NCBI GenBank assembly: GCA_022575985.1
Contig: JAKSXM010000007.1
Span: forward strand, 35,900,501 to 35,964,500
Direction: 5' to 3'
DNA from: Anagrus nilaparvatae
Lineage: Eukaryota; Arthropoda; Insecta; Hymenoptera; Mymaridae
DNA length: 64,000 bases
Below the pieces are notes generated by a model. It was given only the letters and a program-made list of their open reading frames with translations, was not told the origin of the DNA and made no database searches. Shown here in pieces: positions 21,360 through 31,022 of this stretch. Every line of letters begins with the position of its first letter. The stretch's first letter is position 1. A program made the position numbers and the translations under genes.

Positions 21360-21862
21360 AATTGTTTTAATAATTTAATGTTATTTATATTACATTTTTT
21401 TAAATTAGTTATTATCAATATATGTTGACAGGATATTGACAATATCCCATATTATCAATATGTACTATTCATTGTTTGTGCAATATTCACACTTTTACAT
21501 TTTACTATACGTAGGTTAATTTTTATTTATTTGTTAATTATATTTTGACTATACAAGCATAATTAAATCTTTTTACAGTTATTGTTTCAATTATGTCACA
21601 CATAGTTATTATGCTCATCACAACGTTTTATGATATTTTTTAAAACAGTTTTGTCAATAACTATTCCATCTTGTAAGTTTTTTTGTTCGTAAAAAATTTC
21701 TATGTATATTTTTTGTAAACTAATGTCATATATTATTCCAGCCTTGAAAAAGATTACATTGTAATCGAAACGTTGGATTAATGTTTTTTAAAAATTAATA
21801 AACAACAAATTATGCTCGTAAAAGTCACGTTCTAAATTATTAATTTAAACTTCACTCCTTAA
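21360..21862 (+). repeat. Inverted PLE terminus at the palindrome centre
   Basis: Reverse complement of the 10006-10450 module, in opposite orientation to the coding fragment it adjoins. It carries an extra 33 bp or so at about 21415-21448, with a small TATTGACA duplication, absent from the other copies, and a hammerhead-like motif at 21742-21776. It ends AAACTTCACTCCTT, the same edge as the start of unit 1. Confidence 0.8.
21742..21776 (+). ncRNA. Hammerhead-like motif, central copy
   Basis: CCTTGAAAAAGATTAC...GTAATCGAAACGTTGG. It shares the AAA core variant only with unit 1, supporting a common origin of those two termini. Confidence 0.45.
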
Positions 21863-21967
21863 TATCGAGCGATAAATAAAATTTGAATAATTATTCAAAT
21901 AAATTATTAGTATGGGGCCTGGACTGAATGATGCCCTAAGTCTACTTTCAATTCTATTTCACAATTT

Positions 21968-23134
21968 TTGGACTCGATACTTAAGAGTTCAAACATATAT
22001 TTTTATCACAAGACAAGATTGTTTTTAAATATCAGCAAGAAGATTGTTAAGGTTTCAGCTCATAATAGATTCTTATTGCATTGCAGATCAAATGATTTAA
22101 CTGCAAGGTATATACAAGACTTACACAGCAACCTCAAACATCTGAAATTTTATAGCAATAGAGGTAATAAATCATTTAACTCGTATAGAAAAATTTTGCA
22201 AAAGAAAATATTAAGAATACAGATAAAAGACATCAACATTCATCTTAAGTTTTTAAAAAATATGCAAAAATTAATTGAAAAAATCCTTTTTAGAAAACTT
22301 GATAATAAGTTAGTATCTTCTTTAAAGTTGTTTTATCAAAACCATCTTGATAACTTGAATGAAAAATTAATTTTCATCTCAAATAAAAAAATTTATGCAC
22401 TCATTAATAAGGATAATGTTGAACACCCTTCTAACATCAATAACTCTGACCAGAATAATAATAATAAAAAGTGGTTTTTAAATCTTACCAATATTGAAAT
22501 TCCAACAAGAGTTATAGACACAGTCTCTATGGGTCAAAAACTTTCAGTTAGATCTTGTTTAAGTAACGTTGATGCCATACAGGCGATAAAGAATGTTGAA
22601 TATCTCATTGACAAAAATCAATTTGATAATAAAGTTATTGATGATATGCGTTACAGCATCATATCTTGTATCAATCAACACTTAAATAAAACCAAACATA
22701 TCAATGCCATCGATAGAAAATTTTATACTGATGTGTGTTTTACCAAAAAATTCCTAAAATCACAAAATAATATTTTCTTTACGAATGCAGACAAGGGTAA
22801 CTCCACGGTTGCATGTTATAAGGATTATTATTATCAACAGATGGAGGCATTACTTGAAGATACATCAACGTACAAAAGGTTAGATAAAGACCCTCTTGAA
22901 GGTTTACAAAAACGTACATATCAATTTCTAAGTCGTTGGAACATAAATGGTTTTTTAACCAAGAAATTCCACAAATTTAGCTTGACACAAACAAATACGT
23001 GCTTAGCTAAGCCTGATTCTTACATACGAAATAGCAGTGATTTTATTGAAAAAATTAAAAATATCTCTATCCCTGATGATCACGTATTTGTTAGCTTTGA
23101 CGCCACCAGTTTGTTTACAAACGTCCCTCCTTAG
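21968..23134 (+). pseudogene. PLE N-terminal domain and RT start, internally deleted
   Basis: 388 residues. The first 270 are a basic, Lys/Asn-rich helical region (PLE N-terminal domain), then NADKGNSTVACYKDYYYQQM, the block that precedes the RT fingers in Penelope-like proteins. After KFSLTQTNTCLA the frame skips about 50 residues present in the left copy (the LPKVHK and VSTVGTPTHF blocks) and resumes at KPDSYIRNSS, ending FVSFDATSLFTNVPP and TAG. The joint near GFLTKKFHKFSL may itself be a deletion, since residues usual between these blocks are missing. The true start may lie upstream. Confidence 0.85.
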
Positions 23135-23198
23135 TTAGTCAAATCAGGCATTGAGAGGAGGTATGAACAAATGAGGAAAAATACCATCATTCCTTTAG

Positions 23199-24161
23199 AT
23201 GAATTTTTTTAAGGCAATTGACTTTCTAAATGATAATACGTTTTTACAATTCAACAAAGAGTACTACAAGCAAGTATTTGGGACCCCAATGGGTTCAGCT
23301 GTTTCATCAGTGTTCTCTGACATTGTTATGTCTGACTTAGAAACACAATGTCTAAATAGTATTGATTTTAAACCAATATTTTATTTTCGATATGTAGATG
23401 ACATCATTACTTGCATACCAAAAAATAAAATTATGGTTATGTTGAATATATTCAATTCTTACCATCCTAAGTTACAATTTACTCATGAGGTTGAACAAGA
23501 AATTACTATAAACTTGCTAGACATACAATTAACAAGGAAGGAGAACAAAATACTGCATAACTGGTACAGGAAACCTATTTCTTCTCTTAAATATGTAAAT
23601 TTCAGATCTGGACACAACAAACATCAAAAAATTGGTATCATATATTGTTTAGTTGACAAAGCCATCCTTCTTTCTGATGATATTTTTCATGAAAATAATC
23701 TTAAAATTGTTAAAGAAATTTTAATTAACAATGAGTATCCTGAAAAATTTATTGATTATTATGTACAAAAGAGGTTGGATACGTTAAATTACAGGAAGGT
23801 TAACAATGTAACTAACAATAATGATGTTATTGACATACAAAGATCAATAAATATGAGGAAACCAAAATTACGTGTTCCTTATGTTGAAGGTTTTTATGAC
23901 AGCGTAAATGAATGTTGCAAAAGACATAACATATTAGCCATACCAATGATTGTTAATAATTTGGGTGAAAATAATATTATCAAAAAAGCAAAGGACAGAA
24001 TACCCAAAGAAAGACAGGTTGGTGTTGTGTATAAAATTGATTGTACAGAATGCCCAGCCACATATATTGGTGAAACCAAGAGGGAAGTTGGTATCAGATT
24101 AAATGAGCACAAGTCATCTATAGATGCTTTAATAAAAGAAGAAGAAAAAAGAAGAAAATGA
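23199..24161 (+). pseudogene. PLE RT palm/thumb and GIY-YIG, truncated by TGA
   Basis: 320 residues equivalent to residues 1-320 of the left-copy frame, with YVDD at 65-68 and the GIY-YIG block at 275-304. The frame stops at TGA 24159-24161 where the left copy has GGA (Gly). Other differences from the left copy: Arg for Ser in NWYRKP, Lys for Arg in SSLKYVN, Lys for Ile near residue 262. Confidence 0.9.
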
Positions 24162-24503
24162 ATTAATCAGCCACGTAAGAGACCACAAAGACGCACTGTA
24201 ACTGAAAATACCCCTTATTATTGTGAAATCAATAATGATAAAACAAGTCAAAAAAATATTGATGATGATCCTGTTGTATTAAAACATTACAAAGATACAA
24301 AACATAATTTTGCTTGGTCTAAGTTTAAATTATTAGATCATGAATCTAATTATCACAAGAGAAAAACCAGTGAGGTTCTACACATTAATATTTATGAGGA
24401 CGCCATAAATGAGCAAGGGGATTCACAACAACTTTTTAAACCTTATTTGTCTAACATCCAAAAAATGAGAAAAAGCCTATCAAATAAATCATCGTTGATA
24501 TAA
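24162..24503 (+). pseudogene. PLE C-terminal tail after the nonsense codon
   Basis: Same frame as the fragment ending at 24161, 113 codons to TAA 24501-24503. It matches the left-copy C-terminus except for a few changes (TSEVLH for TSKVLH, NIQKMRK for NIHKMRK). Confidence 0.85.
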
Positions 24504-25059
24504 ACAATGCGTCTACATTATCATTGAAGTTTATTATCATCGTAACTTAACATAAAGTTTGTGGTTATCTTTCCTGGTCATAGATGTCTATAGTTGTATG
24601 ATTTTACTATCATTATGATAATTTCACAGCTGACGGAATTAATTAATAATAACAATAACAATCAAAACATTGTAGTTATTTAAAAGCATAATAACGTATT
24701 GTTTTTCAATAGAGTTTTAATAATTTAATGTTATTTATATTACATTTTTTTAAATTAGTAATTCCCATATTATCAATATGTACTATTCATTGTTTGTGCA
24801 ATATTCACATTTTTACATTTTACTATACGTAGGTTAATTTTTATTTATTTTTTAATTATATTTTGACTATACATGCATAATTAAATCTTTTTACAGTTAT
24901 TGTTTCAATTATGTCACACATAGTTATTATGCATATCACAACGTTTTATGATATTTTTTAAAACAGTTTTGTCAATAACTATTCCATCTTGTAAGTTTTT
25001 TTGTTTGTAAAAAATTTCTATGTATATTTTTTGTAAACTAATGTCATATATTATTCCAG

Positions 25060-25094
25060 CCTTGAAGAAGATTACATTGTAATCGAAACGTTGG
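25060..25094 (+). ncRNA. Hammerhead-like motif, right PLE 3' end
   Basis: CCTTGAAGAAGATTAC, loop ATT, GTAATCGAAACGTTGG, in sense with the PLE coding strand. Confidence 0.45.
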
Positions 25095-25659
25095 ATTAAT
25101 GTTTTTTAAAAATTAATAAACAACAAATTATGCTCGTAAAAGTCACGTTCTAAATTATTAATTTAAAAGGGTTATTATTATTAATAATCAATAGTTGCTT
25201 AATATCATTCATGACTTGGTAAAAATATACCAAGCGGAATTAATTTAACACCTGAACAAGTACAGAATAATATTTGAGCGTTTATCTGTTCGTCGGGCGT
25301 TGGCCCACGTATGCGAAATCTTGATGTAGAACTTCCCCCATAATTAAAAATAGCAATAGATTTGCTATTTGATTTTGGTGACTAGGCAAAAAGTTCTTAT
25401 CACTATATATAGGGGCAACATATGAAAGTTCGGCCTTCTTCTTAGCTCGACAATCAGTTAGCAATTACGGTGCTAGTTCCGATACGTTCGTTTGCAATTT
25501 CTATAAGCGACTTCCCAGTTAGACTTCCCGTTTTTGGACTTAATCTGTGAAATGAAACACTTAAGTAGTGTAAGTTTTTTTTGTAATAAAATTCTAAGTC
25601 ATTTTGTTCAACAATGTAATAAATATTAATTATAAAACGTAGTTATCAATTAATAAAAT

Positions 25660-27035
25660 ACAAAGCCACTGTATACAATCCTGTATACAGTTTTTCACGG
25701 ATTACAGACACTGTATACAGAATTTTTTTTGTTTTTTTTTTTAACAAAAAACTAATTAGCACGTAAGAAATAGGCCCTAGGGATGCATAACATGGTCAGG
25801 AGAATTCTTCGCTACTCAGAGGAACCCTTAGGGGCCTATTGGGCCCAATCGGAAAAAAATGAAATGCTGATGTATAAATAGAACCCTAGGGATGAAAGTG
25901 GATTGTAAGGGTGAAAAAGGGTCCAGCATGATAGGATAAATACTACCTGATAAATTCGGCTATACAGGGGCCCATTGGGCCCAATCGGGAAAAAATAAAA
26001 TTCTGATGTATAAATCGAACCCCAGGGATAAAAATGAACTAGAGGGGTAAAAAATGAGTCCAGCATGATAGAATAAATATAAATGGATAAAATCAGACGT
26101 CCAGGGGCCCATTGGGCCCAACCGGGTAAAAATAAAATCCTGATGTATAAATTGATTCCTAGGGATGAAAATGGACTGCTGGGGTAACAAATGAGTCTAA
26201 AATGATAAAATAAATATCAACAGATAGAATCAGTCATCCAAAGGCTCTATTGGGCCCAATCGGGTAAAAATGAAATCCTGATTTATAAATTGCTCCCCAG
26301 GTACGAAAATCGACTATTTTATCATATTGGAGCAATTTTTTACGTCTATAGTTGATTTTCGTACCTGGGGATCAATTTATAAATCAGGATTTCATTTTTA
26401 CCCGATTCGGCCCAATAAGACCCTGGATGACGGATTTTATCCGTTTGTATTTATTTTATCATGCTAAATCCATTTTTTACCACTACAGTTCATTTTCATC
26501 ACTCGGGTTCAAATTATACATCAGAATTTCATTTTTTCCCGGTTGGGCCCAATGGGCCCCGGGATAGATAATTCTATCCGTCGGTATTTATTTTGTCATT
26601 CTCGACCCATTTTTTACCCCAAAAGTCCATTTTCGAACCTAGGAATCATTATATACATCAGAATATCTTTTTTACCAGATGGGCCCCCGGATAGCCGAAT
26701 TTATCTGATAGTATTTATCTTATCATGCTGGACCCATTTTTTACGCCTCTAGTTCATTTTCATCCCTGGGGTTCAAATTATACAACAGAATTTCATTTTT
26801 CTCCAATTGGGCCCAATAGGCCCCTAAGGGTTATATTGTTTCTCTGAGTAGTGAATAATTCTCCTGACCTTGTTATGCATCCCTAGGGCCTATTTCTTAC
26901 GTGCTAATTAGTGTTTTGTTAAAAAAAAAAAACAAAAAAAATTCTGTATACAGTGTCTGTATTCCGTGAAAAACCGTATACAGGACTGTATACAGGGCTG
27001 TATACAGTTACTGTATACACGACTTGTGGCTTTTT
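25660..27035. mobile_element. Complete foldback element with 137-bp monomers
   Basis: The outer ends read AAAGCCAC... and ...GTGGCTTT. Inside each end are repeated CTGTATACAG boxes (25668-25725 and 26943-27018), then an A/T run, TAGGCCCTAGGGATGCAT, and about four tandem monomers of roughly 137 bp per arm, each with TTGGGCCCAAT (starts near 25841, 25977, 26114, 26252; then 26407, 26546 and on to about 26806). The centre is near 26320, where CCCCAGGTACGAAAAT meets its complement. No transposase is present. This matches a foldback-type non-autonomous element. The left arm is shared with tandem unit 4; the right arm is more diverged. Confidence 0.75.
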
Positions 27036-27436
27036 ACGGGTTGTCAGTTAATCATTTAAATACTTTGATTTGCAAATAACCTTTCTCGCCGTTTAGTGTC
27101 GTAAAGACACGAGGCAAATAAGGTATCGTATTAGCAAATTTCACACACGCTTTTCTTATATAAATTTAGACGTAACAAAAGTTTGAGCAAATTTTCATGA
27201 ATTTTACGAATAGATGAATCAAATCCAAGACATTAGGTAAAACTGCCTCATAAATTTCCAATCAATTTCGTTTTTCAAAATGAAGAATAATTAATTGTTA
27301 ATAAAAATCTCTCTTCATTATTCTTTAATGACAAAACTTAGTTAGTTTTAACGTTTCGATTAAATTAAAACATACAGTTTTTGTTTGCCTTACAACAAAG
27401 TGTATTAAAGTTTACTTTAATCTTTTATATTTTCAG
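27036..27436. other. Interval before the orphan exon
   Basis: A small hairpin GTGTCGTAAAGACAC lies near 27098-27112. An AACGTTTCGATTAA at about 27350 resembles the start of the PLE terminal motif, but the stem partner is not seen. The end (TTTATATTTTCAG) is a good acceptor for the next exon. Confidence 0.45.
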
Positions 27437-27867
27437 GTATATTTTTTGAAAAACAAAGAAATAAGACGGAATATCATACTTCTAGATGTCCTCATCGTAT
27501 GCTTCCGAAATTAAGTGATTGTCACCATGCAGATAAAGTATTGCAAAAACGAGGTCAACGACTTGAACATGTTCAGAGTACCCCAGATGTCGCTTCAATA
27601 AATTGTGGAAAATATGGTCATATTAACTTACCAGAGGAGCATTATACTTCTTTAAACAGAACAATAAGGTGCATAGGATCCAGCTCTAACGTCTTCAAAA
27701 TGTATAATTCTACGTCAGAGTGTGAACTGTTAGACCTAACGATACTACCAATATTTCAAAAGTTAATTAATGAAAGGCATAAAAATACATTGCAAACTAA
27801 ATATGAAGCAAGCGTTACCAGCTGTCCAAATATATCTATAAAATGTGATATTGTAGAATACTTATAA
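27437..27867 (+). CDS. Orphan terminal exon, unrecognised Cys-rich protein
   Basis: An acceptor CTTTTATATTTTCAG ends at 27436. The frame then stays open for about 143 codons to TAA 27865-27867; two bases complete the first codon. It begins IFFEKQRNKTEYHTSRCPHR and holds about nine Cys spread along the length, three NxS/T sites (NRT, NST, NIS) and no obvious membrane segment. It could be the C-terminal part of a secreted protein. Codon use is less AT-biased than the surroundings, and it is longer than any chance ORF nearby. No upstream exon was found on the plus strand in this window; it may lie left of the PLE complex. No family is recognised. Confidence 0.5.
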
Positions 27868-28505
27868 ATCCTAGTAAGCTAGGATGAACATCAATTAATA
27901 TATAATATTCTAACGCATTCTGCCTATTTGAAACATTTTAAATTAATTAATATCATTTATTTTAAAATATAAATAATTTGTATGGCGTCTCCAGGAAAAC
28001 TTGTAAAAACTTTTTTTATATTTTTTTAATTGGGTTTTATGTTTTACTAAGCATATAAATTTTTATCAATAAAAGGGTGCATGTTACTCAAAAGTAAACA
28101 TACTGCACTGTAACACGACAATTTTCTTGTAACTTTGAAGATTTTAGAAGGTAAAAAAATATTTAATAAACATATTTTTATTTTTGCCAGCAAGAAATTT
28201 TAAGGGGTAAAAAGCACCCTTCAAAACCCCAACAAGCTATTTTTTTTAATATCTTAAAAATATTTGTGTCAAAAATGGCATAATTAAATCGTATAATTTT
28301 AACATTTTTATAATTACGCATATAATTTTACAAAATAATAGTTTTATAAATAATTTTATAATTATAATTATACCATAGTATAATGGTTGAACGCTATTTT
28401 CTAACCCCATAGTTATTGCAAGAATTCCCTAAGATTATTTTTTCGTTAGAATTTTTATAAATACTTCTTAGAATACAAAAGCTATTAATTTATACAGAAA
28501 AGGGA
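27868..28505. other. AT-rich interval, no gene seen
   Basis: Likely 3' UTR and intergenic DNA. An AATAAA-like signal occurs near 28067-28074 (ATCAATAAAAGGG). Nothing else is supported. Confidence 0.4.
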
Positions 28506-28705
28506 TTTAATAATAATAATAATAAACTTTATTACTTAAGAGTCTTTCTTTGTCAAAACAGCAATGATTGACAGGTGGAATCGTCGGATTGGCCTCAAAA
28601 TTTCCCCATGTTTTTATGACACTAAGACAGGTAAATCCTGAAATTTTCAGCCCTCTAGGTCTTAAACAGCCCGAGTCATGCCCAATCAAACTCATTGGGT
28701 GTCTC
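28506..28705 (-). mobile_element. Possible LINE/SINE 3' end with (TTA)n tail
   Basis: On the minus strand a less AT-rich 180-bp segment ends in AATAAAG and then TTATTATTATTATTA. A unit ending in a simple trinucleotide tail is typical of some non-LTR elements and SINEs. The 62-codon ORF on it has no recognisable domain. Confidence 0.35.
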
Positions 28706-29028
28706 TCAATCAGCGTTGGTACTTTTTGGTAAAATGCTAAAAAATTATAAAAAACAGCTTGAAAAAATATTCTGATAGAGTAAATTCATTTCCGCCATTA
28801 GGTTTTCGGAAAACTCCGGTAAACTCCGGAAAATGGGAAAACGTGTTTTTGGAAAAACCAAAATAACTCTTTTTCCGTCATTTTGTTTTTGAAAGTTTTT
28901 TTTTGAAAATTTTCTTCAACCGAAATCCCATCGAACTAGCCATAAAATATTTTCTATTTCGGCCAATAAGGATCGATTTTCAGTCTGTTTTAGATTATTT
29001 TTACAGTTTTGATACTTACATATGTAAT
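28706..29028. other. AT-rich interval with CTCCGG repeats
   Basis: AACTCCGG occurs twice at 28813-28832 within a purine-rich stretch. No gene seen. Confidence 0.35.
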
Positions 29029-29039
29029 AAACCATAAAG
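29029..29039. repeat. Target-site duplication, left copy
   Basis: AAACCATAAAG, identical to 31012-31022, flanks the LINE and marks its borders. Confidence 0.8.
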
Positions 29040-29040
29040 G

Positions 29041-30713
29041 GCGGTCAAAGTGGTCCCTGGTATCCTGTTAAGCATGTTCAATGCGTGTTTGGTGGCGGGA
29101 ATGTTTCCAAAGCAGTGGAAGGTGGCACGTCTCGTGCTCTTGAACAAGGGCAAGGGGGGAGCCCCGGACTCTCCATCGTCTTACAGACCTTTGTGTATGT
29201 TAAATACTATTGGTAAGGTGATGGAGAGCATGATCCGGGCAAGGCTCAGAAAGGCAATCGAGGAGGGCGGTGGTCTCTCCGAGGAGCAGCATGGTTTTCG
29301 TGAAGGGCGTTCCACGATAGACGCCATCCGGCGCGTCGTGGATACCGTAGAGGCTGAGAGAAAAAGGGGGCCTGCAAACTGCAGGGACGTCCTGCTGGTA
29401 ACACTGGACGTCAAAAACGCTTTTAACTCGGCCAGGTGGGATGACATGATCCGGTCTCTCGAGTACGATTCCCAGATACCTAGGTATCTGGGTAACGTAC
29501 TAAAGGACTACCTGCGGGACCGGAGACTGCTCTACGACACGCTCGATGGCAGGCGTGAAAGGGTGTTGAGTGCAGGCATCGCGCAAGGTTCGGTTCTCGG
29601 ACCGGACCTGTGGAATGCCTTTTACGATGGCTTGTTGCGCATCCACCTCCCGGAAGGAGTTTCCCTGATTTGGGTACGCCGACGATGTGGCCCTGACCAT
29701 AACGGGCAGGGACATTGAAGCGACCCAGGAGAGGTTGAATCTAGTCATGAGACGGATCAACCTCTGGATGGGCGAGCACGGGCTCCAGCTTGCGATCCCA
29801 AAAACGGAGATCGTATTGCTGACCCGTCGAATGGTTCCCACCGATTTCGAGGTAATTATCGACGACGGCGGAAACCCTCACACGATCCAAACCAGAACAT
29901 CGGTGAAATACCTGGGAGTTCAGCTTGATAACAAGCTGACCTTCTGGGAGCAATTTCAGAGGTCGTGTGAAAGGGCAGCGTCGGTCGCATCTGTCAAGGC
30001 TCATGGCCAACATCGGGGGACCCAAACCAGGGAAGCGAAGGCTCCTGATGTCAGTCGTCAACTCTGTCCTGCTCTACGGATCAGAAGTCTGGGCGAAGAC
30101 CACGGAAACTGCCAAGTACAGACATAAAATATCGTCTGTACAGAGGCAAGCGGCACTGAGGATCGCCTGCGCATACCAGACGGTATCCCTAGAGGCGATC
30201 CAGGTCATGGCTTCGGTCATACCCATCGACCTGCTAGCGCTGGAGCGGAAATTCATCTACGAAAGCGTGGAGGACCGCGAAGTGGCAACCACTCGCGCCC
30301 GCTCCAGATCTATGGAAGCCTGGCAGGAACGATGGGAAAACAACGAAAAGGATAATGCTCGATGGACACTCACACTGATTCCAGATGTGCAGGCATGGAT
30401 GGGACGACAGCATGGGGAGGTAGATTTCTACCTTACCCAATTCTTGACCGGGCACGGGTATTTCCGTGTCATGTTAAAACACTGGCATAAGGTGGCAACA
30501 AAGGAGTGCTTGCACTGTCCGGGCGTGGATGATACAGTGGAGCACACATTCTTCGAATGTGTTCGCTACTCGGGGGGGCGCCCGCCCTTCCCAATTTGGA
30601 GGCCGGAGACGGTGGTCCCGGAAATGCTACGGAATTCCGAAAACTGGAACAAAGTAGCAGAGTACGTTAGGACCACCTTGTTGCAGAAGAAGGAGGAGGG
30701 CTTTCTATCGTAG
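29041..30713 (+). pseudogene. LINE ORF2: RT palm to C-terminal Cys/His motif, two frameshifts
   Basis: It begins within RT: SYRPLCMLNTIGK, then GFREGRSTIDAI, LVTLDVKNAFNSARWD (motif A), AQGSVLGPDLWN (motif B). A one-base insertion near 29670 splits the catalytic motif: the preceding frame goes off, and YADDVALTI appears in the next frame (29676-29700). A second shift near 29970-29990 leads to the third frame, with SRLMANIGGPKPGKRRLLM and SVLLYGSEVWAK. The end has CLHCPGVDDTVEHTFFECVR, the Cys/His motif usual at the C-terminus of R1/jockey ORF2. The N-terminal endonuclease is lost by truncation. It is inactive. Confidence 0.9.
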
Positions 30714-30976
30714 AGAGCTCTCCTGCCCCTAGGCAGGGGGGAAGGCAGCGGCCAGCTGCCTAGGCTGCGCGTCCCAAACTGAAGTTATACCTGAAAAGGG
30801 AGTTCCGGTTTTGGACAAACAAGCGCGGGGGGTTTAAAGTGTGTTTTATCCAGTAAGAATCTGGGGCGTAGCCGGCGACCGCGGTCACTTTGTACAACTG
30901 GGCGGTCATGGAAATTTGCGGGTCTTTAAGGCCCGCAAACACTCCATGGCTGATGTAAGATTCACATATTTCCCTT

Positions 30977-31011
30977 AAAAAAAAAAAAACAAAAAACAAA
31001 AAAAAAAAAAA
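30977..31011 (+). repeat. A-rich LINE tail
   Basis: A runs broken by two C, directly followed by the right target-site copy. Confidence 0.85.
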
Positions 31012-31022
31012 AAACCATAAAG
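31012..31022. repeat. Target-site duplication, right copy
   Basis: AAACCATAAAG, as at 29029-29039. Confidence 0.8.

Larger units (their letters stand above)
21863..25150 (+). mobile_element. Penelope-like element, right copy (plus), longest
   Basis: The most complete PLE here: a short leader, N-terminal region (21968), RT, GIY-YIG and a 3' terminal segment ending at about 25150 with a sense hammerhead-like motif at 25060-25094. It is inactive: about 150 bp of RT core deleted near 23008, TAG at 23132-23134, a frameshift before 23199, and a TGA at 24159-24161. Confidence 0.85.
17506..26448. repeat. Large palindrome of two PLE-foldback arms
   Basis: Left arm about 17506-21125 and right arm about 22973-26448 are reverse complements, with mirror positions summing to about 43,945-43,954. 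Anchors: AACGTGAC 18805 with 25149, RT Met 20746 with 23199, foldback ORF edges 17888 with 26066. Arms differ by a few substitutions, a small indel near 19030 and a deletion of about 150 bp in the right arm near 23008. The centre (21126-22972) is asymmetric: an inverted PLE terminus on the left and the PLE N-terminal coding region on the right. Confidence 0.85.
29040..31011 (+). mobile_element. 5'-truncated R1/jockey-type LINE
   Basis: A GC-rich island in AT-rich DNA. The coding region starts inside the RT (5' truncation) and runs to 30713; a 3' UTR with the hairpin-like GGCAGCGGCCAGCTGCC near 30743 follows, then an A-rich tail (30977-31011). An 11-bp target duplication on both sides shows a target-primed insertion. 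GC content and codon use differ sharply from all neighbours, so it is recent or from another source. Little decay is seen apart from two frameshifts. Confidence 0.9.

Noticed and set aside
27090..27115. Short hairpin GTGTCGTAAAGACAC as an RNA gene or tRNA piece
   Set aside because: Too short, no cloverleaf and no promoter boxes.
29181..30455. Minus-strand ORFs of 60-113 residues in the LINE
   Set aside because: Antisense shadows of a GC-rich coding region with known RT motifs on the plus strand.
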